Below are positions 1 to 9,613 of a stretch of DNA of 17,336 nucleotides, piece by piece. Each line of letters begins with the position of its first letter. Position 1 is the first letter of the stretch. A program made the position numbers and the translations under genes. The stretch is taken from positions 1 through 17,336 of the forward strand of contig DASRFD010000104.1 in assembly GCA_035651715.1 (NCBI GenBank), written 5' to 3'. The notes beneath the pieces are model-generated. The model was not told the origin of the DNA. It ran no database searches and saw only the letters and a list, made by a program, of their open reading frames with translations. This stretch comes from Nevskia sp035651715 (GTDB lineage Bacteria > Pseudomonadota > Gammaproteobacteria > Nevskiales > Nevskiaceae).

Positions 1-88
1 GCGCCTCGGCGGCCTGGACTGGGCGCCGAAGCCGCGCCTGCAACGCCTGCGCGAAGCGCAGGAAGCAGCGGCATCCCGCAAGCCCTGA
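1..88 (+). CDS. nuoA: NuoA, NADH-quinone oxidoreductase subunit A (3' end only)
   Basis: The last 28 codons of a frame entering from the left edge end at TGA 86-88; the first complete codon starts at base 2. The visible peptide begins RLGGLDWAPKPRLQ and ends in a charged Ala/Arg/Glu/Lys-rich tail. NuoA, a three-helix membrane subunit next to the quinone site, usually ends its last helix with a basic residue followed by a Gly-Ala/Gly-Leu-(D/E)-W motif, which GGLDW matches. The call rests on this short motif plus its place directly upstream of nuoB, where nuoA lies in all canonical nuo operons. The functional part of the protein lies outside the window. Confidence 0.8.
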   Translation, partial: RLGGLDWAPKPRLQRLREAQEAAASRKP

Positions 89-111
89 CACCTTATATAT
101 AGAGCGCCGGC
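89..111 (+). other. AT-rich nuoA-nuoB spacer
   Basis: This 23-base spacer contains the run TTATATATAG, strikingly AT-rich in an otherwise very GC-rich operon. It resembles a -10 element, but no convincing -35 can be assigned because the upstream sequence is the GC-rich nuoA end. No strong Shine-Dalgarno is visible before the nuoB ATG; AGAG at 101-104 is the best candidate. It could be a weak internal promoter or simply an unstructured ribosome-loading spacer. Confidence 0.3.
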
Positions 112-771
112 ATGGAATATTCGCTGACCCGCATCGACCCCAACCAGCACCGCTCCCCGACCCCGAAGGGCGTCAACGAGGGGACGGGCTACATCGAGGA
201 GCAGGTGAAGCGCACCGTCCTCACCACCACCCTGGACAAGGTGGTCAACTGGGGCCGCAAGAATTCGATCTGGCCGTACAACTTCGGCCTGTCCTGCTGC
301 TACGTGGAGATGGCCACGGCGTTCACCGCGCCGCACGACCTGGCCCGCTTCGGCGCCGAGGTGATCCGCGCCTCGCCGCGCCAGGCCGACCTGATGGTCA
401 TCGCCGGCACCTGCTTCATAAAGATGGCGCCGGTGGTGCAGCGCCTGTATGAGCAGATGGTCGAGCCGCGCTGGGTCATCTCGATGGGCGCCTGCGCCAA
501 CTCCGGCGGCATGTACGACATCTACTCCGTGGTGCAGGGCGTGGACAAGTTCCTGCCGGTGGACGTGTACATCCCCGGCTGCCCGCCCCGCCCGGAGGCC
601 TTCCTGCAGGCGCTGATGCTGCTGCAGGACTCCATCGGCAAGGAAGCCCGCCCGCTGTCGTGGGTGGTGGGCGACCAGGGCGTGTACCGCATGCCGATGC
701 AGGCCGAGCGCGACCGCAAGCTGGCCGAGCGCCGCGCCCAGACCACGCTTCGCACCCCGGATCAGGTCTGA
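112..771 (+). CDS. nuoB: NuoB, NADH-quinone oxidoreductase subunit B (cluster N2)
   Basis: A 219-residue protein, close to the roughly 220 of E. coli NuoB. It carries the terminal [4Fe-4S] cluster N2, which hands electrons to quinone at the interface with NuoCD and NuoH. The N2 ligands are all visible: the tandem pair C62-C63 in GLSCCYVEMA, C128 in SMGACANSGG and C157 in IPGCPPRPEA. The start ATG gives the MEYSLTRIDP N-terminus, very like the enterobacterial and pseudomonad protein (MDYTLTRIDP in E. coli, from memory). The stop TGA shares its last base with the nuoCD ATG (TGATG), implying translational coupling. The gene looks intact and fully functional. Confidence 0.98.
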   Translation: MEYSLTRIDPNQHRSPTPKGVNEGTGYIEEQVKRTVLTTTLDKVVNWGRKNSIWPYNFGLSCCYVEMATAFTAPHDLARFGAEVIRASPRQADLMVIAGTCFIKMAPVVQRLYEQMVEPRWVISMGACANSGGMYDIYSVVQGVDKFLPVDVYIPGCPPRPEAFLQALMLLQDSIGKEARPLSWVVGDQGVYRMPMQAERDRKLAERRAQTTLRTPDQV

Positions 772-2579
772 TGGCCGACGACGCCCCCAAGCCGGTCAAC
801 CCCGCCGCCACCCCGGCCAGCCTGCCGGAGGTGGTGCGCGAGCTATACGCCAGGTTCGGCGAGAACGCCTTCACCCTGCAGCCGACCAAGGACGACGTGC
901 CGACCTTGTGGACGGCGAAGGAGCGCTTCGCCGAGGTGCTGGCCTTCCTCAAGAACGGCGTGCCGCGCCCGTACAAGATGCTGCTGGACCTGCACGCGAT
1001 GGACGAGCGCCTGCGCCGCCACCGCGAGGGCCTGCCGGCGTCGGACTTTACGGTTTTTTACCATCTGCTCTCGATCGAGCGCGACGTCAGTTCCCGCGGA
1101 GCGGGCGACGTGCGCATCAAGGTCGCGCTGACCGGCGAATCGCCCAGCCTGCCCTCCATCACCAGGCTGTTCGCCAACGCCAACTGGTACGAGCGCGAGG
1201 TGTGGGACCTGTTCGGCATCGTCTTCGACGGCCACCCGAACCTGCAGCGCATCCTGCTGCCGCGCACCTGGAAGGGCCATCCGCTGCGCAAGGACTACCC
1301 CGCGCGCGCCACCGAGTTCGATCCGTTCATGCTCGACGCGGCCAAGCAGGACCTCGAGCAGGAAGGCCTGAAGTTCAAGCCGGAGGAATGGGGCATGAAG
1401 CGCTCCGCCTCCGACCACGACTTCATGTTCCTCAACCTCGGCCCCAACCACCCGAGCGCGCACGGCGCCTTCCGCATCGTGCTGCAGCTGGACGGCGAGG
1501 AGATCGTCGACTGCGTGCCGGACATCGGCTACCACCATCGCGGCGCCGAGAAGATGGCGGAGCGCCAGTCCTGGCACACCTACATCCCCTACACCGACCG
1601 CATCGACTACCTCGGCGGGGTGATGAACAACCTGCCGTACGTGCTGGCGGTGGAGAAGCTGGCCGGCATCACCGTGCCGGACCGCGTCAAGACCATCCGC
1701 GTGATGATGGCGGAGTTCTTCCGCATCACCTCGCACCTGCTGTTCCTGGGCACCTACATCCAGGACGTGGGCGCGATGACGCCGATCTTCTTCATGTTCA
1801 CCGACCGCATGAAGGCCTACGACGTGATCGAGGCCATCACCGGTTTCCGCATGCACCCGGCTTGGTTCCGCATCGGCGGGGTGGCCCACGACCTGCCGCG
1901 CGGCTGGGACAGGCTGGTGCGCGAGTTCGTGGAATGGCTGCCGCCGCGCCTGGACGAGTACGAAAAGGCGGCGCTGAAGAACGGCATCCTGCGCGCCCGC
2001 ACCATCAACGTGGCGCAGTACAACACCGCCGAGGCGATCGAATGGGGCGCCACCGGCGCCGGCCTGCGCGCCACCGGCTGCGACTACGACCTGCGCAAGG
2101 TCCGCCCTTATTCCGGCTACGAGAACTTCGAGTTCGAGGTGCCGCTGGGCAGCAACGGCGACGCCTACGACCGCGCGGTGGTGCGCCTGGAGGAGATGCG
2201 CCAGAGCGTGCGCATCATCAAGCAGTGCCTGGAGCACATGCCGGCCGGCCCCTACAAGGCCGACCATCCGCTGACCTGCCCGCCGCCGAAGGAGCGCACG
2301 CTGCAGGACATCGAGACCCTCATCACCCACTTCCTGGGCGTGTCCTGGGGACCGGTGATGCCGGCGGGCGAGTCCTCGCAGCTGATCGAGGCGACCAAGG
2401 GCGTCAACAGCTACTACCTGACCAGCGACGGCAGCACCACCAGCTACCGCACGCGCATCCGCACGCCCAGCTTCCCGCACCTGCAGATGATCCCCTATGT
2501 CATCAACGGCAGCATGATCCCCGACCTGATCATGCTGCTCGCCTCCATCGATTTCGTGATGGCCGACGTCGACCGTTAA
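771..2579 (+). CDS. nuoCD: NuoCD, fused NADH-quinone oxidoreductase subunits C and D
   Basis: A single 602-residue frame joins the 30-kDa (NuoC) and 49-kDa (NuoD) subunits, as in E. coli, where the fusion is about 600 residues. The NuoC part holds the family signature ERE-x2-DLFGI-x-FDGHPNLQRIL around residues 141-162. A linker (about 183-215) leads to the NuoD part, with LNLGPNHPSAHG at 221-232 and GYHHRGAEK at 253-261. Residues matching the quinone-headgroup pocket are H227, H231 and Y280. I chose ATG 771, which overlaps the nuoB stop; the frame stays open upstream to 660, but that part lies inside nuoB and is Arg/Gly-rich shadow sequence. The fusion is diagnostic for the gamma-proteobacterial operon type. 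Bases 1047-1061 form a small AT-rich pocket with atypical codons. Confidence 0.98.
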   Translation: MADDAPKPVNPAATPASLPEVVRELYARFGENAFTLQPTKDDVPTLWTAKERFAEVLAFLKNGVPRPYKMLLDLHAMDERLRRHREGLPASDFTVFYHLLSIERDVSSRGAGDVRIKVALTGESPSLPSITRLFANANWYEREVWDLFGIVFDGHPNLQRILLPRTWKGHPLRKDYPARATEFDPFMLDAAKQDLEQEGLKFKPEEWGMKRSASDHDFMFLNLGPNHPSAHGAFRIVLQLDGEEIVDCVPDIGYHHRGAEKMAERQSWHTYIPYTDRIDYLGGVMNNLPYVLAVEKLAGITVPDRVKTIRVMMAEFFRITSHLLFLGTYIQDVGAMTPIFFMFTDRMKAYDVIEAITGFRMHPAWFRIGGVAHDLPRGWDRLVREFVEWLPPRLDEYEKAALKNGILRARTINVAQYNTAEAIEWGATGAGLRATGCDYDLRKVRPYSGYENFEFEVPLGSNGDAYDRAVVRLEEMRQSVRIIKQCLEHMPAGPYKADHPLTCPPPKERTLQDIETLITHFLGVSWGPVMPAGESSQLIEATKGVNSYYLTSDGSTTSYRTRIRTPSFPHLQMIPYVINGSMIPDLIMLLASIDFVMADVDR

Positions 2580-2583
2580 GAAC

Positions 2584-3101
2584 ATGGAAAGCACAACGCC
2601 GATCATCAAGCTGGCCGACCTGCCCAAGGTCGAGCCCTTCGTGCTGCACGCCGACGACCGCGCCGCCATCGAGCGCGAGATCCACCACTACGAAGACCCG
2701 CGCGCCGCCAGCATCGAGGCGCTGAAGATCGTGCAGCACCGCCACGGCTGGGTGCCGGACGGCGCCATCGCCGCCATCGGCGAGGTGCTGGGCATCCCCG
2801 GCGCCGACGTCGAAGGCGTGGCCACCTTCTACAACCTGATCTTCCGCCGCCCGGTGGGCCGGCACGTGATCAAGCTCTGCGACAGCGTGTCGTGCTACCT
2901 CACCGGCTACGACGACGTGAAGAAGGCGTTCAGCGACAGGCTCGGCGTGGGCCTGGGCCAGACCACCGCCGACGGCCGCTTCACCCTGCTGCCGATCTGC
3001 TGCCTCGGCGCCTGCGACAAGGGCCCGGTGCTGATGATCGACCAAGACACGCATTTCGACGTGGCGCCGGACCGGATCAACGAGCTGCTGGAGCGGTACA
3101 A

Positions 3102-3105
<4 letters not shown>
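2584..3105 (+). CDS. nuoE: NuoE, NADH-quinone oxidoreductase subunit E (cluster N1a)
   Basis: A 173-residue thioredoxin-fold 24-kDa subunit of the NADH dehydrogenase module, partner of NuoF. It binds the [2Fe-2S] cluster N1a, near FMN but off the main electron path. The four ligands are visible as C99-x4-C104 (in LCDSVSCYLTG) and C140-x3-C144 (in CCLGACDKGP); C139 is an extra neighbouring cysteine, as in E. coli. ATG 2584 lies 4 bases after the nuoCD stop, with no clear Shine-Dalgarno, so coupling to nuoCD translation is likely. The stop TGA overlaps the GTG start of nuoF (GTGA). Length and motifs are normal for the family. Confidence 0.97.
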
Positions 3106-4394
<1,289 letters not shown>

Positions 4395-4420
4395 GACAGA
4401 CAAGGAACCAGAGAAACCAC

Positions 4421-7159
4421 GTGGCGATCATTCACGTAGACGGCAAGCAGTACGAGGTGGACGGCGGCGACAACCTGCTGCACGCCTGCCTGTCGCTGGG
4501 CCTCGACATCCCCTACTTCTGCTGGCACCCCGAGCTGGGCTCGGTCGGCGCCTGCCGCCAGTGCGCGGTGAAGCAATACCGCGACGCCAACGACAAGCAG
4601 GGCCGCCTGGTGATGTCCTGCATGACGCCCGCGGCCGACGGCACCTACATCGCCATCTCCGACGAGGAAGCCAAGAGCTTCCGCGCCAGCGTGGTGGAGT
4701 GGCTGATGACCAACCACCCGCACGACTGCCCGGTGTGCGAGGAAGGCGGCCATTGCCACCTGCAGGACATGACGGTGATGACCGGCCATGCCTCGCGCCG
4801 CTACCGCTTCACCAAGCGCACCCACCAGAACCAGTACCTGGGCCCGTTCATCAACCACGAGATGAACCGCTGCATCGCCTGCTACCGTTGCGTGCGCTAT
4901 TACAAGGACTACGCCGGCGGCACCGACCTGGGCGTCTACGGCACCGCCGCCAACGTCTACTTCGGCCGCGAGACCGACGGCATCCTGGAGAGCGAGTTCT
5001 CCGGCAACCTCACCGAGGTGTGCCCCACCGGCGTGTTCACCGACAAGACCCACGGCGAGCGCTACAACCGCAAGTGGGACATGCAGTTCGCGCCGAGCGT
5101 GTGCCAGAACTGCGCCGTGGGCTGCAACACCAGCCCGGGCGAGCGCTACGGCGAGATCCGCCGCATCGAGAACCGCTACAACGGCTCGGTCAACCACTAC
5201 TTCCTGTGCGACCGCGGCCGCTTCGGCTACGGCTTCGTCAACCGCAAGGACCGGCCGCGCCAGCCGCTGGTGCGCCAGGACGGCCAGCTCGCCGCCGCGG
5301 CTCCCGACCAGGCGGTGCTGCACGCCGCCAACCTGCTCAAGGGCGCCAAGAAGATCATCGGCATCGGCTCGCCGCGCGCCAGCGTCGAGGCCAACTACGC
5401 GCTGCGCAAGCTGGTCGGCGCCGGCAACTTCTTCGATGGCCACGCCGCCGCCGAGGGCGTGCTGGTGAAGAAGGTGGCGAAGATCCTCGGCGAAGGCCAC
5501 GTCCGCATCCCCTCCCTGCGCGTGATCGAGCAGGCCGACGCCGCCTTCGTGCTGGGCGAGGACGTGACCAACACCGCGCCGCGCATCGCGCTGGCCCTGC
5601 GCCAGACCGCGCGCGGCCGCCAGACCACGCTGGCCGGCCAGAAGCACATCGCCGAGTGGCAGGCCGCCGCCCTGGCCGACATCGGCCAGCACGACAAGAA
5701 CCCGGTGTTCGTGGCCAGCGTCGAGGCCACCCGCATCGACGACGTCGCCGCCGCCACCCTGCGCGCCGCGCCGGAAGACCTGGCGCGCCTGGGCTTCGCC
5801 GTGGCGCACGAGATCGACTCCGCCGCTCCGGCCGTGACCGGCCTGGACGAGGCGGCGGCCGCGCTGGCCCGCAACATCGCCGAAAAGCTGCTGGCCGCCA
5901 GCCGGCCGCTGGTGGTGTCCGGCACCGGCGCCGGCCTGGAGGCGGTGATCGATGCCGCCGCCAACATCACCCGCGCGCTGCAGGCCAAGGGCAGGCACGT
6001 CGAGCTGAGCCTGGTGGTGCCGGAAGCCAACAGCATGGGCCTGGCCCTGATGGACGCTCCGGGCCTGGACCAGGCGCTGGACAGCCTCGCCGCCGGCGGC
6101 GCCGACGCCGTGGTGGTGCTGGAGAACGACCTGTACCGCCGCGCCCCGGCCGGCCGCGTCGACGCCGCGCTGAAGAACGCGCGGCTGGTGGTCGCCGACC
6201 ACCAGATGACCGCCACCGCCGAGAAGGCCGAGGTGGTGCTGTCCGCCGCCAGCTTCGCCGAAGGCGACGGCACCGTGGTCAACCAGGAAGGACGCGCCCA
6301 GCGCTACTTCCAGGTCTACGACGCCAGCTACTACGACCCCAAGGTCACCATCCGCGAAGCCTGGAACTGGCTGCGCGACCTGCGCGTCCAGCTGCACAAC
6401 ATCACGGCCGACTGGAAGCATTTCGACGACGTCTGCGCCGCCTGCGCCGCCGAGCTGCCGCAGCTGGCCGGCATCGCCCGCGCCGCGCCGGGCGCCGCGT
6501 TCCGCGTGCACGGCGTGAAGATCGCGCGCGAGCCGCACCGCTACAGCGGCCGCACCGCGATGCGCGCCAACCTGTCGGTGCACGAGCCGCGTGCCTCGCA
6601 GGACCCCGACACCGCGCTGGCCTTCTCGATGGAAGGCCACCACGGCAGCGAAGCCGGCGACCGCCCGGCCGCGCTGACCCCCTTCGCCTGGGCCCCGGGC
6701 TGGAACTCGCCGCAGGCCTGGAACAAGTTCCAGGACGAGGTGGGCGGACACCTGCGCGGCGGCGACGCCGGCGTGCGCCTGTTCGACCCGCAGGCCCATG
6801 CCGCGCCGAAGGGCTACTTCGAGCGCATCCCCGCCGCCTTCGCGCCCAAGGCCGGCGAATGGCGCAGCGTGACCCTGCACCACATCTTCGGCAGCGAGGA
6901 GCAGTCTTCGCGCGCCGCGCCGGTGGCCGAGCGCGCGCCCAGGCCCTACGTCGGCCTCAACCCGGCCGACGCGCAGGCGCTGGGCGCCGGCGCCAACATG
7001 CTGCTCGACGTGGCGCTGCCCGGCGCCGCGGTGCGCCTGCCGCTGCGCCTGCTGCCGACCCTGCCGCGCGGCACCGTCGGCCTGCCCTTCGGCATCGAAG
7101 GCATGGTCTACGGCGAGGCCGGCGCCTCCATCAAGCTCTCCAAGGTGGCCACGGCATGA
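4421..7159 (+). CDS. nuoG: NuoG, NADH-quinone oxidoreductase subunit G (clusters N1b, N4, N5, N7)
   Basis: A 912-residue Fe-S subunit of the peripheral arm; E. coli NuoG is about 908. The N-terminal ferredoxin-like part binds N1b (C34, C45, C48, C67). N5 has the unusual His ligand (H99, C103, C106, C112) and N4 uses C151, C154, C157 and C201. The N7 ligands C228, C231, C235 and C263 are also present; this off-pathway cluster exists only in some bacterial lineages. The rest (about 270-912) is a molybdopterin-oxidoreductase-like domain that is catalytically inert in complex I. I chose GTG 4421, giving MAIIHVDGKQYEV, which matches the enterobacterial N-terminus; AAGGAA at 4402-4407 is a distant Shine-Dalgarno. 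A 26-base gap separates it from nuoF. Confidence 0.98.
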   Translation: MAIIHVDGKQYEVDGGDNLLHACLSLGLDIPYFCWHPELGSVGACRQCAVKQYRDANDKQGRLVMSCMTPAADGTYIAISDEEAKSFRASVVEWLMTNHPHDCPVCEEGGHCHLQDMTVMTGHASRRYRFTKRTHQNQYLGPFINHEMNRCIACYRCVRYYKDYAGGTDLGVYGTAANVYFGRETDGILESEFSGNLTEVCPTGVFTDKTHGERYNRKWDMQFAPSVCQNCAVGCNTSPGERYGEIRRIENRYNGSVNHYFLCDRGRFGYGFVNRKDRPRQPLVRQDGQLAAAAPDQAVLHAANLLKGAKKIIGIGSPRASVEANYALRKLVGAGNFFDGHAAAEGVLVKKVAKILGEGHVRIPSLRVIEQADAAFVLGEDVTNTAPRIALALRQTARGRQTTLAGQKHIAEWQAAALADIGQHDKNPVFVASVEATRIDDVAAATLRAAPEDLARLGFAVAHEIDSAAPAVTGLDEAAAALARNIAEKLLAASRPLVVSGTGAGLEAVIDAAANITRALQAKGRHVELSLVVPEANSMGLALMDAPGLDQALDSLAAGGADAVVVLENDLYRRAPAGRVDAALKNARLVVADHQMTATAEKAEVVLSAASFAEGDGTVVNQEGRAQRYFQVYDASYYDPKVTIREAWNWLRDLRVQLHNITADWKHFDDVCAACAAELPQLAGIARAAPGAAFRVHGVKIAREPHRYSGRTAMRANLSVHEPRASQDPDTALAFSMEGHHGSEAGDRPAALTPFAWAPGWNSPQAWNKFQDEVGGHLRGGDAGVRLFDPQAHAAPKGYFERIPAAFAPKAGEWRSVTLHHIFGSEEQSSRAAPVAERAPRPYVGLNPADAQALGAGANMLLDVALPGAAVRLPLRLLPTLPRGTVGLPFGIEGMVYGEAGASIKLSKVATA

Positions 7160-7314
7160 GACCTCTCATGTCAGTCTCCGCATGCAACGGATCGCTCCGC
7201 GATCCGCGTCGATCCGCGCTCGCCGGCGCGCAGGCCCCGCACCTGCGCCGCCTGGCGACGCCGGGATGCCCAGGCTCCGCACGGGGCCCCTCCACGCTGC
7301 CGGCGCCGCTATGA
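7156..7314 (+). CDS. Possible 52-codon bridging ORF between nuoG and nuoH
   Basis: An ATG at 7156 overlaps the nuoG stop (ATGA). The frame runs 52 codons to TGA 7312-7314, whose last base is the first base of the nuoH ATG (TGATG). The peptide starts MRPLMSVSACNGSL and is rich in Arg, Ala, Pro and Gly, with no recognisable domain, membrane helix or signal peptide. It may be a chance frame in GC-rich DNA, or a coupling device that carries ribosomes across the 154-base gap. I favour chance or coupling over a functional protein. Confidence 0.15.
   Translation: MRPLMSVSACNGSLRDPRRSALAGAQAPHLRRLATPGCPGSARGPSTLPAPL
7188..7206. repeat. Inverted repeat in the nuoG-nuoH gap
   Basis: A perfect 7-bp stem, CGGATCG (7188-7194) and CGATCCG (7200-7206), encloses the 5-base loop CTCCG. 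The word GATCCGCG occurs at 7201-7208 and again at 7211-7218. No T-run follows, so it is not a standard intrinsic terminator. It sits in the 154-base gap between nuoG and nuoH, the only large gap in the first half of the operon, which otherwise holds nothing recognisable apart from the bridging frame. Confidence 0.5.
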
Positions 7315-8318
7315 TGACTTGGTTCGCAAATCATCCTTACGTCGTCGACGTCATCGTCGCCTGCCTCAAGGCGCTGGTGCTGCTGTTCGGCTCGGTGATC
7401 GTCGCCGCCATGCTGATCTGGGTGGAGCGCCGCCTGCTCGGCGTGTGGCAGGACCGCTACGGCCCGAACCGCGTCGGCCCCTTCGGCCTGGGCCAGGTGG
7501 TGGCGGACATGATCAAGATCTTCTTCAAGGAAGACTGGATGCCGCCCTTCGTCGACCGGGCGGCGTTCCTGATCGCGCCGCTGGTGGCGATGACCACCAT
7601 GATGCTCGGCTTCGTGCTGGTGCCGGTGGCCCCGGGCTGGGACGTGGCCGGCGACCTCAACATCGGCGTGCTGCTGTTCTTCGCCCTGGCGGGCCTGGCG
7701 GTCTACGCCGTGATGCTCGGCGGCTGGTCCAGCAACAGCAAGTACGCCCTGCTCGGCGGCCTGCGCTCGGCGGCGCAGATGCTCAGCTACGAGGTGTTCA
7801 TGGGCGTGGCCCTGATGGGCGTGGTGATGCAGACCGGCTCGTTCAGGATCAACGACATCGTCGCCTGGCAGGGCGAGCACTACTGGTTCATCCTCAGCCA
7901 GTTCTTCGGCTTCTGCACCTTCGCCCTGGCCGGTGTGGCCACCACCCACCGCCATCCGTTCGACCTGCCGGAAGCCGAGCAGGAGCTGGCTGCCGGCTAC
8001 CACACCGAGTATTCGGGCATGAAGTTCGGCATGTTCTTCGTCGCCGAGTATGTCGGCATCGTGGTCGTCTCCGGCCTGCTCGCTACGCTGTACTTCGGCG
8101 GCTGGCACGGGCCGGGCGCCGAGGCTCACCCCCTCCTCGGCTTCATTTACTTCTTCATCAAGACCTTCTTCTTCATCATGCTGTTCATCCTGCTGCGCGC
8201 CGCCCTGCCCCGCCCGCGCTACGACCAGGTGATGGCGGGCGGCTGGAAGTTCTGCCTGCCGCTGGCCCTGCTCAACATGCTGGTCACCGGCGCCCTGGTG
8301 CTGGCGCACGGAGGCTGA
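7314..8318 (+). CDS. nuoH: NuoH, NADH-quinone oxidoreductase subunit H
   Basis: A 334-residue integral membrane protein (about 8 helices) that forms most of the quinone channel and links redox chemistry to the proton pumps. Visible signatures are VERRLLGVWQDRYGPNRVG (37-55), MIKIFFKEDW (66-75) and the acidic cytoplasmic loop from HRHPFD to YHTEYSG (212-235), which contacts NuoB and NuoCD. The start is ATG 7314 (MTWFANHP), which aligns with MSWIS or MTWL/MSWF starts of relatives; ATG 7311 would add one Met. The open frame reaches back to 7182, but that part is Arg/Pro-rich and unlike NuoH. No clear Shine-Dalgarno precedes the start, so coupling to an upstream frame is possible. Confidence 0.97.
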   Translation: MTWFANHPYVVDVIVACLKALVLLFGSVIVAAMLIWVERRLLGVWQDRYGPNRVGPFGLGQVVADMIKIFFKEDWMPPFVDRAAFLIAPLVAMTTMMLGFVLVPVAPGWDVAGDLNIGVLLFFALAGLAVYAVMLGGWSSNSKYALLGGLRSAAQMLSYEVFMGVALMGVVMQTGSFRINDIVAWQGEHYWFILSQFFGFCTFALAGVATTHRHPFDLPEAEQELAAGYHTEYSGMKFGMFFVAEYVGIVVVSGLLATLYFGGWHGPGAEAHPLLGFIYFFIKTFFFIMLFILLRAALPRPRYDQVMAGGWKFCLPLALLNMLVTGALVLAHGG

Positions 8319-8322
8319 TTCC

Positions 8323-8880
8323 ATGAAAGACTCGCTCAAGAACTTCTGGGCCATCCTCGTCGGCGTCTGGACCAACCTGCGCAGCATGCTGATGATCGCC
8401 GGCCACACCTTCCGCAAGAAGGACACCATCCAGTATCCGGAGCAGCGGCCCTACGTGCCGCCGCGCTACCGCGGCCGCATCGTGCTGACCCGCGACCCCG
8501 ACGGCGAGGAGCGCTGCGTCGCCTGCAACCTGTGCGCCGCCGCCTGCCCGGTGGGCTGCATCTCGCTGCAGAAGGCCGAGACCGAGGATGGCCGCTGGTA
8601 TCCGGAATTCTTCCGCATCAACTTCTCGCGCTGCATCTTCTGCGGTCTGTGCGAGGAAGCCTGCCCGACCACGGCGATCCAGCTCACCCCGGACTTCGAG
8701 CTGGGCGAGTACCGCCGCCAGGACCTGGTGTACGAGAAGGAGCACCTGCTGATCAGCGGCACCGGCAAGTATCCGGACTACAACTTCTACCGAGTCGCGG
8801 GCCTGTCGATCGCCGGCAAGCCCAAGGGCGCGGCGCAGAACGAGTCCAAGCCGGTCGACGTGAAGACCCTGCTGCCGTAG
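8323..8880 (+). CDS. nuoI: NuoI, NADH-quinone oxidoreductase subunit I (clusters N6a, N6b)
   Basis: A 185-residue 8Fe-ferredoxin-type subunit bridging the peripheral and membrane arms; E. coli NuoI is 180. It carries two [4Fe-4S] clusters through CVACNLCAAACP (C65, C68, C71, C75) and CIFCGLCEEACP (C104, C107, C110, C114); by ferredoxin logic the last Cys of each motif binds the other cluster. It passes electrons from N5 in NuoG to N2 in NuoB. A good Shine-Dalgarno GGAGG (8310-8314) lies inside the nuoH end, 8 bases before ATG 8323, and nuoH stops 4 bases before the start. The C-terminus VDVKTLLP closely resembles that of E. coli. Intact. Confidence 0.98.
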   Translation: MKDSLKNFWAILVGVWTNLRSMLMIAGHTFRKKDTIQYPEQRPYVPPRYRGRIVLTRDPDGEERCVACNLCAAACPVGCISLQKAETEDGRWYPEFFRINFSRCIFCGLCEEACPTTAIQLTPDFELGEYRRQDLVYEKEHLLISGTGKYPDYNFYRVAGLSIAGKPKGAAQNESKPVDVKTLLP

Positions 8881-9090
8881 CGGCAGCGGCCGCGCCGCAG
8901 GTTCGTTGTACGGACTTGGAACATGAATTCGCCCGGCGATTTTCCGCCGGGCACGGAAGAAGGAGCAACGCAGGAGTTGATCGGAGCTTGTCGCGGGATT
9001 GGAGAGCGGTGAACGGCCGGCCTGCTTCCTTGAAGCAACTCGTCGCTGCACTGGCACCCGATCGCTGACAACTGACAACCAGGCATCCCC
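8881..9090. other. nuoI-nuoJ gap (210 bases) with hairpin and short direct repeat
   Basis: A long gap for a nuo operon. It holds a perfect 8-bp inverted repeat, GCCCGGCG (8931-8938) and CGCCGGGC (8945-8952), around the loop ATTTTC. There is no T-run on either side, so this is not a classical terminator but may be an mRNA-stability or pausing hairpin. Near the nuoJ start the heptamer CTGACAA is tandemly duplicated (9065-9078). A 29-codon frame from ATG 8923 to 9012 has no good ribosome site and is probably chance. No Shine-Dalgarno of note lies before the nuoJ ATG. Confidence 0.55.
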
Positions 9091-9606
9091 ATGGACATCG
9101 TGCTCTCTCACCTCGACTTCTACCTCGCCGGCCTGGTGGCCGTGGTCGCCACCGTGCTGGCCATCACCAACACCAACCCGGTGCATGCGCTGCTGTACCT
9201 GATCGCCTCGCTGCTGGCGGTGGCGATGATCTTCTTCGTCATCGGCGCGCCGTTCGCGGGCATCCTCGAGATCATCGTCTACGCCGGCGCGGTGATGGTG
9301 CTGTTCGTGTTCGTGGTGATGATGCTGAACCTGGGCCGGCCGGCGATCGAGCAGGAGAAGCGCTGGCTGCGGCCGGGCGTGTGGATCGGACCGACCGTGC
9401 TGTGGGCGGCGCTGCTGGTGGAGCTGGTGCAGACGCTGCTGCGGGTCGGCGGCCACCGCGCCATCGGCTTCGGCACGGTGGGCCCGCGCGAGGTTGGCAT
9501 CGCCCTGTTCGGGCCCTACCTGCTGGCGGTGGAGCTGGCCTCGATGCTGCTGCTGGCGGCGCTGGTCGCCGCTTACCACCTCGGCCGCACCAGCGACGAG
9601 AAGTAA
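9091..9606 (+). CDS. nuoJ: NuoJ, NADH-quinone oxidoreductase subunit J
   Basis: A 171-residue membrane subunit with about five helices; E. coli NuoJ has 184 residues with a longer hydrophilic tail. It lies between NuoH and the antiporter-like subunits. The highly conserved third helix is present at about 58-82, with E60 and Y64 inside LEIIVYAGAVMVLFVFVVMM; the Tyr sits at the pi-bulge thought to switch conformation during turnover. NTNPVHALLYL (27-37) and LFGPYLLAVELASMLLLA near the C-terminus are also typical. Start ATG 9091 gives MDIVLSHLDFYLAG and fits. It is followed by 68 bases before nuoK. Confidence 0.97.
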   Translation: MDIVLSHLDFYLAGLVAVVATVLAITNTNPVHALLYLIASLLAVAMIFFVIGAPFAGILEIIVYAGAVMVLFVFVVMMLNLGRPAIEQEKRWLRPGVWIGPTVLWAALLVELVQTLLRVGGHRAIGFGTVGPREVGIALFGPYLLAVELASMLLLAALVAAYHLGRTSDEK

Positions 9607-9613
9607 TCGATTG

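Noticed and set aside
7182..7310. An N-terminal extension of NuoH from ATG 7182
   Set aside because: The 43 extra residues are Arg/Pro/Ala-rich and unlike any NuoH; MTWF at 7314 matches known family starts.
8931..8952. The hairpin in the nuoI-nuoJ gap as a transcription terminator
   Set aside because: The loop contains TTTT but no T-run follows the stem on either strand, and termination here would silence nuoJ to nuoN.
8923..9012. A 29-codon frame in the nuoI-nuoJ gap
   Set aside because: No Shine-Dalgarno, no motif, and it includes the GCCCGGCG hairpin; more likely chance.
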